The translations under genes were made by a program, and so were the position numbers. Under the pieces are notes generated by a model, which saw only the letters and a list, made by a program, of their open reading frames with translations, made no database searches and was not told where the DNA came from. Shown in pieces: positions 54,642-63,460 of a stretch of 64,000 bases of DNA. This DNA is from Flavonifractor sp052065355 (GTDB lineage Bacteria > Bacillota > Clostridia > Oscillospirales > Oscillospiraceae): positions 31,305 through 95,304 of the forward strand of contig NZ_JBQHUF010000015.1 in NCBI RefSeq assembly GCF_052065355.1, in the 5' to 3' direction. Position 1 is the stretch's first letter; each line of letters opens with the position of its first letter.

Positions 54642-57071
54642 TTGAGGAAACTGCTTTCTTGCGGCCTCGTCCTGGCGCTCTGCGGGAGCCTGCTCACCCC
54701 CGCATTTGCCGCCGACGAGGGAATGACCCGGGGTGAGCTGGCGCAGCAGCTGGTACAGCTGTGCGGCTACACCCAGGAGCTGGAGACCTACGAGGCCCAG
54801 CCCAGCATCTACACTGACGTGGCAGACGACGCCGCCTATCAGGGAGCGGCCAACCTGCTCCACGACAAAGGCCTGATGCAGGGCAGCGGCGGCGGGGCCT
54901 TCCAGCCCCAGCGCACCGCCACCCCGCTGGAGGCGGCCACCGCTCTGATGCGCTGGATGGGCCTCAGCGATGGACAGATCGGCGCCTGGCCCAACGATTA
55001 CAGCGCACTGGCCGACAGTCTGGTACTCACCGCCGGCGATGTGCTCACCGCCGATAGCCTGACCGAGATGGCAAAACTGGCGGCCCAGTACCGGGAAACC
55101 ATCCAGGCCGAGACTCCCGAGCCGCTCTTCGTCAACGGTGAGGCTCAGCCCATCTTCCCCTATGACACCATCATCCGGGAAGTGGTGTACGTAGAGACCC
55201 CCGTGGACACCGACAGCGACGGCAAGGCCGACCTGGTCAAGGTGCTGATCCAGCGCCCCGCCGCTACCGAAGAGGGTATGAAGGCCGCCTCTATTTTTGA
55301 GGCCCGGCCCTACTCCGCCGGCTGCACCGACGCCTATGACCTGGATACCTGGAACGCTCACATCGTGGACGCCCAGCTCACCCAGGCCCAGCAGTCCACT
55401 AGCACCACCAAGGCCGACTGGGACTGGACGACTGTTGAGACGGAAGACGCTCAGCTTACCCGCCAGACCGTCACCGGCTCCGGCGACGCCGGGAATGGCG
55501 GCGACGTGTGGGAGACCACCGAGAACGTGGATTCCTATGACTACTGGCTGGTTCGGGGCTACGCCTACGTGTCCTGCGCCGGCCCCGGCACCTTGGGCTC
55601 CGACGGCTTTGAGACCTGCGCCAGCGCCGACGAGACCGCTGCCTTCGCCGCAGTGGTCCAGTGGCTGGCCGGTGACGAGAGCGTGAAGGCCTACACCGAC
55701 AAGACCTCCGGCATCGAAGTGAAGGCCGATTGGTCCAACGGCAATGTGGCCATGAGCGGCCAGTCCTATGCCGGCTCCACTGCCTTCGCGGTGGCCTCCA
55801 CCGGCGTGGAGGGTCTGAAGACCATCGTACCCCGTGCAGGCATCGCCAGCTGGTATGACTACTACCGCTCTCAGGGCACCGCGGCGGGCGGCCTGTACTA
55901 CCCCGGCGACGACTGCAACATTCTGGCCGACTACTGCATGTCCCGCCAGCTGGACGAGGGGGATTATGCCTCCATCCAGGCGGACTATGAGGCCTATCAG
56001 GCCCAGATGATCCAGGATCAGGACGCCCTTTCCGGCGACTACAACTTCTTCTGGGACGAGCGCAACTACACCAACGGCGCGGAGAATCTAAACTGCTCCG
56101 CCCTCATCATCCACGGCCTCAATGACTTCAACGTGCGGCCCAAGCAGTTTGATCTGATGTACGACGCCTTCCAGTCCGCCGGACAGGAGGTCAAGCTGGT
56201 GCTCCACCAGGGTGCCCACATGACCCCCGACCAGATCGACGGTCTGGACCTCAACGGCATCCTGGGCCGCTGGTACGCCCATTACCTCTACGGTGTGGAC
56301 AACGGCGCGGAGGACGAGTCCAACGTCCGCATCCAGAGCAACACCGACCTGACCTGGACTGGCTACGACAGCTGGGGCAGTGAGGATACCGTTCGCTTTG
56401 ACGCCGGTGTGGGCCAGAAGGCCTTCTCCAGCAATCTGTCGGCCACCAGCTTCGACACCTCCCTGGCCGATGTGGACGAGGGCTGGATCGAGTACTGCTC
56501 CGACATGGCTTACGCCTGGGAGGAGGATGTGATCTCCGGCACCACCAACGCCAGCGTGGTATATACCTTCGATGTGAAGGACGACCTGCACATCAACGGC
56601 ACCCCCACCGTCACCGTCAAAGCCAGCGCCGACCAGCCCACCGGCATTCTCAGCGCCATGCTGGTGGATCTGGCTCCTGAGGGCGGTATGCAGGCCGTCA
56701 TGCTGGAGCAGTACGGCGAGGGCGTGGCCACCGAGACGGTAGAGAGCGGTGCGGTATGGCAGGGCGGCGGCCTGGCGGCCAAGGACCTGGAGCAGTTCGC
56801 CCTGACCCAGACCGACCATAAGATCATCACCCGCGGCTGGATGGACATCCAGAACCGCACCTCCATCTACAATGTGGATGTGGTGGAGCCCGGCGAGTTC
56901 TACACCTTCCAGCTGGAGCTCCAGCCCATTGATTACACCGTGGAGGCCGGACATCAGCTGGCCCTGGTGCTCTACTCCACCGACCCGGAGGTCACCTACT
57001 GGCCGGAAACCGTCACCGCTTTCACGGTGGACAACACCGGCACCTATGTCACCATCCCTGTTATCCAGTAA
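54642..57071 (+). CDS. secreted S15-family X-prolyl dipeptidyl-peptidase-like protein
   Basis: 809 residues. Signal peptide (RKLLSCGLVLALCGSLLTPAFA), an SLH-like segment (about 26-110, MTRGELAQQLVQLCG and a second EAATALMRWMG part), then the alpha/beta-hydrolase S15 domain with nucleophile Ser375 in SGQSYAGS, Asp495 in HGLNDFN and His526 in GAHM, and a C-terminal beta domain (about 620-809). Probably releases X-Pro dipeptides outside the cell; CocE-like acyl hydrolysis is possible. TTG start with AGGAGGG. It separates the two topoisomerase subunit genes. Confidence 0.85.
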   Translation: MRKLLSCGLVLALCGSLLTPAFAADEGMTRGELAQQLVQLCGYTQELETYEAQPSIYTDVADDAAYQGAANLLHDKGLMQGSGGGAFQPQRTATPLEAATALMRWMGLSDGQIGAWPNDYSALADSLVLTAGDVLTADSLTEMAKLAAQYRETIQAETPEPLFVNGEAQPIFPYDTIIREVVYVETPVDTDSDGKADLVKVLIQRPAATEEGMKAASIFEARPYSAGCTDAYDLDTWNAHIVDAQLTQAQQSTSTTKADWDWTTVETEDAQLTRQTVTGSGDAGNGGDVWETTENVDSYDYWLVRGYAYVSCAGPGTLGSDGFETCASADETAAFAAVVQWLAGDESVKAYTDKTSGIEVKADWSNGNVAMSGQSYAGSTAFAVASTGVEGLKTIVPRAGIASWYDYYRSQGTAAGGLYYPGDDCNILADYCMSRQLDEGDYASIQADYEAYQAQMIQDQDALSGDYNFFWDERNYTNGAENLNCSALIIHGLNDFNVRPKQFDLMYDAFQSAGQEVKLVLHQGAHMTPDQIDGLDLNGILGRWYAHYLYGVDNGAEDESNVRIQSNTDLTWTGYDSWGSEDTVRFDAGVGQKAFSSNLSATSFDTSLADVDEGWIEYCSDMAYAWEEDVISGTTNASVVYTFDVKDDLHINGTPTVTVKASADQPTGILSAMLVDLAPEGGMQAVMLEQYGEGVATETVESGAVWQGGGLAAKDLEQFALTQTDHKIITRGWMDIQNRTSIYNVDVVEPGEFYTFQLELQPIDYTVEAGHQLALVLYSTDPEVTYWPETVTAFTVDNTGTYVTIPVIQ

Positions 57072-57077
57072 ATCCTT

Positions 57078-57116
57078 CCGGCGGTCTGTGTGATACGCAG
57101 ACCGCCGGTCATTTTT
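57078..57116 (+). terminator. terminator of the peptidase-like gene
   Basis: CCGGCGGTCTG/CAGACCGCCGG perfect 11-bp stem with nine-base loop, followed by TCATTTTT. Confidence 0.85.
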
Positions 57117-57134
57117 GCGCTTTACGCCGATGAA

Positions 57135-57163
57135 TTGCGTTTTTTTTAAAGGAATGATATAAT
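57135..57163 (+). promoter_or_regulatory. promoter of the GyrA/ParC-like gene
   Basis: TTGCGT (57135-57140), 17-bp spacer, TATAAT (57158-57163), 57 bp before the TTG start. Confidence 0.72.
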
Positions 57164-57220
57164 CCTAACCACTGAACAAGGCCGAACGGCCAGCCTGCAC
57201 GGATAAAGGAATGATTTAAT

Positions 57221-59467
57221 TTGGCAAAGAAGAAGGCTCCCGAGGAGGGGGCGAAGAAGGTCAACAACCCCAACGTAATGGGCCTGCGGCCCGAGGTGCT
57301 GGAGCAGCCCATTACCGAGACGCTGGAGCTCAACTATATGCCCTACGCCATGAGCGTCATCGTCTCCCGGGCCATCCCGGAGATCGACGGGTTCAAGCCC
57401 TCCCACCGGAAGCTGCTGTACACTATGTATGAGATGGGCCTGCTCACCAAGCCCCGCACCAAGAGCGCCAATGTGGTGGGCCAAACCATGAAGCTGAACC
57501 CCCACGGCGACGCCGCCATTTACGACACCATGGTACGCCTCTCCCGGGGCTACGGCGCTCTGCTCCACCCCCTGGTGGACTCCAAGGGCAACTTTGGTAA
57601 GGTCTACTCCCGGGACATGGCCTGGGCAGCCAGCCGGTACACTGAGGTGCGGCTGGACCCCATCTGTGCCGAACTGTTCCGGGATATCGACCAGGACACG
57701 GTGGATTTTGTGGACAACTACGACGGCTCCATGCAGGAGCCCACGCTGTTGCCCACCACCTTCCCCAACGTGCTGGTGAGCGCCAATCAGGGCATCGCCG
57801 TAGGCATGGCCTCCAACCTGTGCGGCTTCAACCTGGCCGAGGTGTGCGACGCGGCGGCGGCCTATCTGAAAAATCCCCAGGTCAACCTGATGGAGTACCT
57901 GAAAGCCCCCGACTTCCCCACCGGCGGCCAGCTTTTGTATGACGAAGCCGCGTTAAGGCAGATCTACAACACCGGCCGGGGCTCTTTCCAGGTGCGGGCC
58001 AAGTGGCGCTATCTGAAAAGCGAAAACCTCATCGAGGTGTATGAGATCCCCTACACCACCACAGTGGAAGCCATTATGGACAAGGTGGCCGAGCTCATCA
58101 AGGCAGGCAAGATCAAAGAAATTGCCGACATGCGGGATGAGACCGACCTGAACGGCCTGAAGATTACCATCGACCTGAAGCGGGGCACCGATCCGGATAA
58201 GCTGATGGCCAAGTTGTTCCGCTCCACCACCCTCCAGGACGCCTGCTCCTGCAACTTCAACATCCTCATTGCCGGCATGCCCCGGGTGATGGGTGTGGGC
58301 GAGATTCTGGAAGAGTGGACGGGCTGGCGAATGGACGGTGTCCGTCGGCGCACCTACTACGTGATGAAGAAGAAGCAGGAAAAGCTCCACCTGCTGAAGG
58401 GCCTGAAAAAGATCCTGCTGGACATCGACCGGGCCATCAAGATCATCCGGGAGACCGAGGAGGACGCCGAGGTGGTACCCAACCTGATGATCGGCTTCGG
58501 CATCGACCAGATCCAGGCGGAATACGTGGCCGACATCAAACTGCGCAACATCAACAAGGAGTATATTCTAAAGCGCATTGAGGAAGTGGCGGGCCTGGAG
58601 GAGGAGATTGCTGACCTCCAGGATATCGTCAACAACCCCAGCCGCATTAAAAAGATCATCGCTCAGGAACTGGCGGCGGTGAAGAAGAAGTACGCCTCTC
58701 CCCGGCGCACCGAGATCGTCTACGATTACCAGACCGCCGCGGCGGAGGAGGCCGAGGACGAGACCCCCGACTACCCGGTGCATGTGTTCTGCTCCAAAGA
58801 GGGATACTTTAAGAAGATTACCCCTCAGTCCCTACGCATGAGCAGCGAGCAGAAATATAAGGAGGGGGACGGTCCCTTCCTGTACTGGGAGGGGAACAAC
58901 CGGGACGAGCTGCTGGTATTCACCGACAAGCAGCAGTGCTACAAGACCCGGCTCAGTGATTTCGACGACGCCAAGGCCAGCGTGCTTGGCGACTTCCTGG
59001 CCACCAAGCTGGGCATGGACCCCGGCGAGAGCTTTGTATGGGCCTGCCTTACCTCCGACTACTCCGGCAGCCTGCTGTTCTTCTTTGAGAACGGCAAGGC
59101 GGCCCGGGTGGAACTGACTGCCTATCAGACCCAGACCCGCCGGAAGAAGCTGACCGGGGCCTACTCTGACAAGTCGCCTCTGGCCGCCGCTCTCCACATC
59201 AAAGAGGACTTGGAGCTGGCTGTGATCTCTACCGAGGGACGCTGCCTGGTGTTCCACACCTCCGCCCTCAATCCCAAGACCACCCGCTCCACCCAGGGTG
59301 TCAACGTGATGACCCTTAAGCCCAAGTGGAAGGTGGAGACCGCCCGTCCCCTTGCGGACACCACTATCGTCAATTCCGCCCGGTACCGGGCCCGGTCCCT
59401 CCCGGTGGCCGGTATGCTCCTGAAGGAGGAAGACCGGGGAGAACAGCAGCTTACCCTGCTGGAATGA
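57221..59467 (+). CDS. type IIA topoisomerase DNA-cleavage subunit (GyrA/ParC-like)
   Basis: 748 residues: winged helix with catalytic Tyr140 in ASRYTEVRL, tower and coiled coil, and a short C-terminal domain. PYAMSVIVSRAIPEIDGFKPSHRK and HPHGD-like LNPHGDAAIYDTMVR are clear. The gyrase box QRRGG is not seen (TRRKKLTG occurs instead), so topo IV-like decatenase/relaxase activity is more likely than supercoiling. TTG start behind AAAGGA. Pairs with 52527-54518. Confidence 0.9.
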   Translation: MAKKKAPEEGAKKVNNPNVMGLRPEVLEQPITETLELNYMPYAMSVIVSRAIPEIDGFKPSHRKLLYTMYEMGLLTKPRTKSANVVGQTMKLNPHGDAAIYDTMVRLSRGYGALLHPLVDSKGNFGKVYSRDMAWAASRYTEVRLDPICAELFRDIDQDTVDFVDNYDGSMQEPTLLPTTFPNVLVSANQGIAVGMASNLCGFNLAEVCDAAAAYLKNPQVNLMEYLKAPDFPTGGQLLYDEAALRQIYNTGRGSFQVRAKWRYLKSENLIEVYEIPYTTTVEAIMDKVAELIKAGKIKEIADMRDETDLNGLKITIDLKRGTDPDKLMAKLFRSTTLQDACSCNFNILIAGMPRVMGVGEILEEWTGWRMDGVRRRTYYVMKKKQEKLHLLKGLKKILLDIDRAIKIIRETEEDAEVVPNLMIGFGIDQIQAEYVADIKLRNINKEYILKRIEEVAGLEEEIADLQDIVNNPSRIKKIIAQELAAVKKKYASPRRTEIVYDYQTAAAEEAEDETPDYPVHVFCSKEGYFKKITPQSLRMSSEQKYKEGDGPFLYWEGNNRDELLVFTDKQQCYKTRLSDFDDAKASVLGDFLATKLGMDPGESFVWACLTSDYSGSLLFFFENGKAARVELTAYQTQTRRKKLTGAYSDKSPLAAALHIKEDLELAVISTEGRCLVFHTSALNPKTTRSTQGVNVMTLKPKWKVETARPLADTTIVNSARYRARSLPVAGMLLKEEDRGEQQLTLLE

Positions 59468-59485
59468 GCCTGAAGGAGTCACGAT

Positions 59486-60355
59486 ATGAATTCCTTGTTG
59501 AAACGATATTTTATGCCCTATCTGTGGATCACCCTGGCCTCGGCAATCTATGCTCTGGGCTTCTGCTGGTGCTATGACCCCAACCAGATCGGCTTCGGCG
59601 GCATTACCGGCGTGGGACAGATCCTCAACCACTTTTTCCCCATCCTGCCCATAGGTACAGTGGTCATCCTTCTGAATATTCCTCTGTTTCTGCTGGGATG
59701 GCGTCTGCTGGGAGGACACCTGCTGGTCTCCTCTTTGTACGCCATGTTTGTCTCCTCAACGTTTATCGACCTGATCAACCTGTTCTTTACCTTTGATCCT
59801 ATGGATCCCCTGCTGGCCTGCATCTTCGGCGGCGTGTCCATGGGCGGTTCCCTGGGTGTGGTTTTCCTCCAGGGAGCTACCACCGGCGGCACCGACCTGA
59901 TCGCCCGACTGCTCAAGCTCAAGCTGGCCTGGCTGCCTATGGGCAAACTGCTGCTGGGCATTGATTTGGTGGTCATCGTAGCGGTGGCTCTGGCCTTCCG
60001 CAATCTGTACAGCGCCATGTACGGCGTGGTGGCCCTGTATATCTCCTCCCTGGTGATGGACGGAGTTCTCTATGGTATCGACAACGCCAAGGTAGCCTAT
60101 ATCATCAGCGACGCCTATGAACAGATCACCGATGCCATCATTCACGATATTGACCGGGGCGTCACCATTCTCCAGGGGCAGGGCGCCTACTCCGGCGCGG
60201 AAAAGAAGGTACTGATGGTGGCCTTCAAGCAGCGTCAGATCGTGGCTCTCAAGCGCACCGTTAAAGAGATCGACCCCGCAGCCTTTCTCATTGTGTGCGA
60301 GGCCCACGAGGTGCTGGGTGACGGATTCCGGGAATACAAGCAGAACGACCTTTAA
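59486..60355 (+). CDS. YitT family membrane protein (DUF161/DUF2179)
   Basis: 289 residues: five or six helices (LASAIYALGFCWCYDPNQIGF, GGITGVGQILNHFFP, FLQGATTGGTDLIARLL) and a C-terminal cytoplasmic DUF2179 domain from about residue 210 (VAYIISDAYEQITDAIIHDI and GVTILQGQGAYSGAEKKVLM). Transport role suspected in the family but not shown. AAGGAG precedes the ATG; starts a unit with the LUD and lipoprotein genes. Confidence 0.88.
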   Translation: MNSLLKRYFMPYLWITLASAIYALGFCWCYDPNQIGFGGITGVGQILNHFFPILPIGTVVILLNIPLFLLGWRLLGGHLLVSSLYAMFVSSTFIDLINLFFTFDPMDPLLACIFGGVSMGGSLGVVFLQGATTGGTDLIARLLKLKLAWLPMGKLLLGIDLVVIVAVALAFRNLYSAMYGVVALYISSLVMDGVLYGIDNAKVAYIISDAYEQITDAIIHDIDRGVTILQGQGAYSGAEKKVLMVAFKQRQIVALKRTVKEIDPAAFLIVCEAHEVLGDGFREYKQNDL

Positions 60356-60376
60356 AACGGATTGGAGGGGCGCTTT

Positions 60377-60967
60377 ATGTACGATTTTTCAACGGTCAAG
60401 GCCAACCTGGAGGCTCGGGGCTTTGCAGTAAGCTGCTTTGCCACGGCAGAGGAGGCCATGGACTACCTGGACAGCAAGCTGGATGGCAGAACCATCGGTA
60501 TCGGCGGGTCCATGACCATCCGGGATATGGGCCTGGACCAGCGGCTGGAACAGCACAACCAAGTGATCTGGCACTGGAAGGATGGCACCCTCCGGGACGC
60601 TGCCGGCACTCAGGTCTACCTCACCTCGGTGAATGGTCTGGCAGAAACCGGCGAGATTATCAACATTGACGGCACCGGAAACCGTGTGGCCTCCACCATC
60701 TTTGGGCATGAGGAAGTCTACTTCATCGTGGGCCGCAACAAACTGGCTGCCGACTACGGCAAGGCTCTGTGGCGGGCCCGGAACATCGCCTCTCCCAAGA
60801 ACGCTCAGAGACTCGGAAGAAAAACTCCCTGTGCCGTCAAAGGCGACAAGTGCTACGACTGCAAGAGTCCTGAGCGCATCTGCCGTGCCCTTACTGTGCT
60901 GTGGGAGGCGCCTACCGGTATTGGCCGGTCGGAAGTGGTCCTCATTGACCAGGAGCTTGGATTTTAA
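60377..60967 (+). CDS. LUD-domain protein (LutC-like)
   Basis: 196 residues matching LUD-domain proteins: GRTIGIGGSMTIRDMGL, YLTSVNGLAETGEIINIDGTGNRVAS, FGHEEVYFIVGRNKLA, and a C-terminal cysteine cluster (CYDCKSPERIC) that could bind an Fe-S cluster. LutABC partners are absent, so lactate oxidation is uncertain. GGAGGGG precedes the ATG at 60377. Confidence 0.85.
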   Translation: MYDFSTVKANLEARGFAVSCFATAEEAMDYLDSKLDGRTIGIGGSMTIRDMGLDQRLEQHNQVIWHWKDGTLRDAAGTQVYLTSVNGLAETGEIINIDGTGNRVASTIFGHEEVYFIVGRNKLAADYGKALWRARNIASPKNAQRLGRKTPCAVKGDKCYDCKSPERICRALTVLWEAPTGIGRSEVVLIDQELGF

Positions 60968-60989
60968 GAGGAAAAGGAGGGGCTGGGTT

Positions 60990-62054
60990 GTGAAACGAGC
61001 CATTTTCTCTCTGGCGCTGTGCTGTGCCTTGCTCCTCTCCGGCTGCTCCTCCCTGCTGGATCGACCCTACGTAGCGGTGGAGCCCCATGTGGAACAGCCG
61101 GCGGTTGCCGGGGACTCCTCCACTCTTCAGGCAAATACTTATTCTGAGCTGGTGAACGCGGTACTCTTCCTGGTCTCTCAGGGGACAGAGGAGGGGATGA
61201 TCCAACTCACTGACTACCGGGGCGAGGTGGAGGACGATCTGAACCGCGCCTGTGTGGAGGTCGCCAAAGATGACCCCCTGGGCGCTTATGCGGTGGATTT
61301 TATCAAAAACAGCTATACCCGGGTGCTGACCACCTATGAGGCTGTTATTTCCATCACCTACCGCCGCACTAAGGAGCAGGTGCAGAATATCGTGAACGTC
61401 ACCAGCACCAGCGCCATCCGCAAGGAGGTGTCGGCTGCCTTGTCCGAATACCGGCCGGAACTGGTACTGCGGGTGGGCTATTTCACCGGCGGAACGGACT
61501 CCGTGGCCGATCTGGTGCGTCAGGCCTATTACGACGCACCTGCCTCCGCCATGGGCATGCCGGAGTGCACCGTCGCCCTCTACCCTGATACCGGCACCCA
61601 ACGGATTGTGGAGATCCTGCTGACCTATCCGGAGGATGTGGAGACTATGCGCGCCAAGGCCACCCAGCTTCAGGAGAAAGTAGATTCCCTCTTTGCCTCC
61701 CTGAATCCCCAGCAGTACAGCGACGTGGAGCGGTTAAGCCGGCTGTTCACTCTACTTCCCCAGGCTGTGACCTATACGCCCGGCGGCGGTTCCACCGCCT
61801 GGGACGCCATCCTGGGCGATGGTGCCAACAGTGAAGGGCTGGCACTGGCTTTCCAGCTGCTGGCCGGTCAGATGGAGGTGGGCTCCACCCTGGTGGAAGG
61901 TACGCTGAACGGGAAGCCTCACTTCTGGAACCAGCTGACCAGCGACGGCGGCGCCCACTACGTAGACCTGTCCCGGGACCGGAACGGTACCACCTGGTCC
62001 GCCCAGGATTTGCTGGAGCTGGGCTACCTCTGGGACGGCGCTCCAAAAATTTAA
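60990..62054 (+). CDS. lipoprotein with transglutaminase-like C-terminal domain
   Basis: 354 residues. Lipobox LLLSGC with acylated Cys19, then a Ser/Ala-rich helical part (about 40-240) and a C-terminal segment resembling a transglutaminase/protease core: GANSEGLALAF, GKPHFWNQL, HYVDLS. The expected catalytic Cys is Ser281, while His311 and Asp326 are kept. GTG at 60990 behind GGAGGGG. The parallel with other anaerobe wall proteins is suggestive; the enzyme may be inactive or work as a binding module. Followed directly by tRNA-Gly. Confidence 0.75.
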   Translation: MKRAIFSLALCCALLLSGCSSLLDRPYVAVEPHVEQPAVAGDSSTLQANTYSELVNAVLFLVSQGTEEGMIQLTDYRGEVEDDLNRACVEVAKDDPLGAYAVDFIKNSYTRVLTTYEAVISITYRRTKEQVQNIVNVTSTSAIRKEVSAALSEYRPELVLRVGYFTGGTDSVADLVRQAYYDAPASAMGMPECTVALYPDTGTQRIVEILLTYPEDVETMRAKATQLQEKVDSLFASLNPQQYSDVERLSRLFTLLPQAVTYTPGGGSTAWDAILGDGANSEGLALAFQLLAGQMEVGSTLVEGTLNGKPHFWNQLTSDGGAHYVDLSRDRNGTTWSAQDLLELGYLWDGAPKI

Positions 62055-62073
62055 GAAAAATCGAAAAAAATGC

Positions 62074-62102
62074 TTGACAGCGGCGGGTGCATTGGCTATA
62101 AT
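62074..62102 (+). promoter_or_regulatory. promoter of tRNA-Gly
   Basis: TTGACA (62074-62079), 17-bp spacer, TATAAT (62097-62102), 15 bp before the tRNA. Confidence 0.9.
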
Positions 62103-62116
62103 ATGATTCGTTGCTT

Positions 62117-62192
62117 GCAGGTGTAGCTCATCTGGTAGAGCGCCACCTTGCCAAGGTGGAGGTAGCGAGTTCGAGCCTCGTCACCTGCTCCA
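62117..62192 (+). tRNA. tRNA-Gly (anticodon GCC)
   Basis: 76 nt with encoded CCA. Acceptor GCAGGTG/CACCTGC, D arm (AGCTCATCTGGTAGAGC), anticodon arm CCACC-TTGCCAA-GGTGG with GCC, T arm with GTTCGAGCC. The cloverleaf is complete. Confidence 0.97.
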
Positions 62193-62193
62193 G

Positions 62194-62225
62194 AAAAACG
62201 GCACTCCGTATGGAGTGCCGTTTTT
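62194..62225 (+). terminator. terminator of tRNA-Gly
   Basis: AAAAACGGCACTCC/GGAGTGCCGTTTTT perfect stem with GTAT loop and T-rich tail; also serves the convergent PTS gene's 3' side. Confidence 0.9.
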
Positions 62226-62281
62226 ATTTTCATTTTTTATAAAAAAGGGAGAGCCTGCCTGCGCAGACTCTCCCTTTCCTT

Positions 62282-63370
62282 TTATTCCAAAGTCAGGTCG
62301 CCTTCCTTGATCCAGCCGATCTTTCTGAAAAAGAGACCGAACAGCCAGGTCAGCACGGCGGGGAGTATGAAGCAGATCAGCAACATTCCCAGCCAGTCAA
62401 AGCCGGTAATGGCCGCCTTGGCACCGGTAGCCACATCGTTTACCCAGCCGGCATACACACCGATGGGACCCACCATGCCGCAGGTGCCCATGCCGGACGC
62501 CACGCCGCCGGAGGGGTCGTTCATCTCAAAGTGGAACAGGCAGGTGGCAACGGGGCCGGTAACTGCCGAGGCCAGGATAGCAGGCAGCCAGATGCGCGGA
62601 TTTTTCACAATATTGCCCATCTGGAGCATAGAGGTACCCAGGCCCTGGCTTACCAGGCCGCCCCACCTATTTTCCCGGAAGGACAGCACTGCAAAGCCCA
62701 CCATGTTGGCGCAGCAGCCTGCCACCGCTGCGCCTCCTGCCAGGCCGGTAAGGCCGATGGCGGCGCAGATGGCAGCGGAGGAGATGGGCAAAGTGAGGGC
62801 CACACCAATGACCACCGACACCAGGATACCCATCCAGAAGGGCTGAAGAATGGTAGCCCACTTGACGAAATCTCCCACCGAGGAGGCCGCCGTGCCGATG
62901 GCGGGAGCCCACCATGCGGAGAGGAGCACACCGCTTAAAATGGTCACCAGCGGCGTGACCAGAATGTCGATCTTGGTCTCCTTACTGACGATCTTGCCCA
63001 GTTCAGCGGCAATGATGGCGATAAAGAGCACCGCCAGCGGACCGCCGGCTCCCTTTCCGCCGTCCAGGGTAGTGGAACCCAGAGCGTTGGCGGCATAACC
63101 CACCGTAGCCAGGGAAAAGAGCACCAGGGGAGGCGCCTTCAGGGCGTAGCCGATGGCGATGGCCATGGCCGCCCCGCTCATAGCGGAGGCGTAGGCTCCC
63201 ACCTGCACCAGAAACGCGATCCCCAGCTGATCTCCCAGAGTGTCCAGAATGGTACCGATCAGCAGAGAACAAAACAAACCCTGGGCCATAGCCCCCAGGG
63301 CGTCAATGCCGTAGCGACGGGCGGAGATGACAACGTCCTTCCGCTTTAAAAATGCTTTGATGCCTTCCAT
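62282..63370 (-). CDS. PTS EIIC_2-family membrane protein
   Basis: 362 residues, about ten membrane helices: GIDALGAMAQGLFCSLLIGTI, GAAMAIAIGYALKAPPLVLFS, NALGSTTLDGGKGAGGP, TPLVTILSGVLL, and FHFEMNDPSGGVASGMGTCG. It matches the PTS_EIIC_2 group, single membrane proteins without linked IIA or IIB, so phosphotransferase coupling is uncertain. The ATG at 63370 is chosen; the ATG at 63403 falls inside the operator palindrome. Confidence 0.83.
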   Translation of the reverse strand: MEGIKAFLKRKDVVISARRYGIDALGAMAQGLFCSLLIGTILDTLGDQLGIAFLVQVGAYASAMSGAAMAIAIGYALKAPPLVLFSLATVGYAANALGSTTLDGGKGAGGPLAVLFIAIIAAELGKIVSKETKIDILVTPLVTILSGVLLSAWWAPAIGTAASSVGDFVKWATILQPFWMGILVSVVIGVALTLPISSAAICAAIGLTGLAGGAAVAGCCANMVGFAVLSFRENRWGGLVSQGLGTSMLQMGNIVKNPRIWLPAILASAVTGPVATCLFHFEMNDPSGGVASGMGTCGMVGPIGVYAGWVNDVATGAKAAITGFDWLGMLLICFILPAVLTWLFGLFFRKIGWIKEGDLTLE

Positions 63371-63393
63371 ATCCTTCTCTCTCCAGTCAAAAA

Positions 63394-63435
63394 AATAGGA
63401 CATTACAGGTGTCTTGACACCTGTAATGTCCTATT
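63394..63435. promoter_or_regulatory. 42-bp perfect palindrome at the PTS gene promoter
   Basis: Two perfect 20-bp arms (core ACAGGTGTC and GACACCTGT) separated by TT. One arm overlaps the -10 box, so a bound dimer would block transcription; transcribed, it would also form a stable 5' hairpin. Each half holds an ACAnnTGT unit of the BlaI/MecI/CopY kind, but the regulator is unidentified. Confidence 0.75.
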
Positions 63436-63460
63436 ATAGCGGCCGGAAAAAATTTGTCAA
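63433..63460 (-). promoter_or_regulatory. promoter of the PTS-type permease
   Basis: TTGACA (63460-63455), 16-bp spacer, TATAAT (63438-63433). The -35 lies over the stop region of the XRE remnant and the -10 within the palindrome. Confidence 0.88.
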
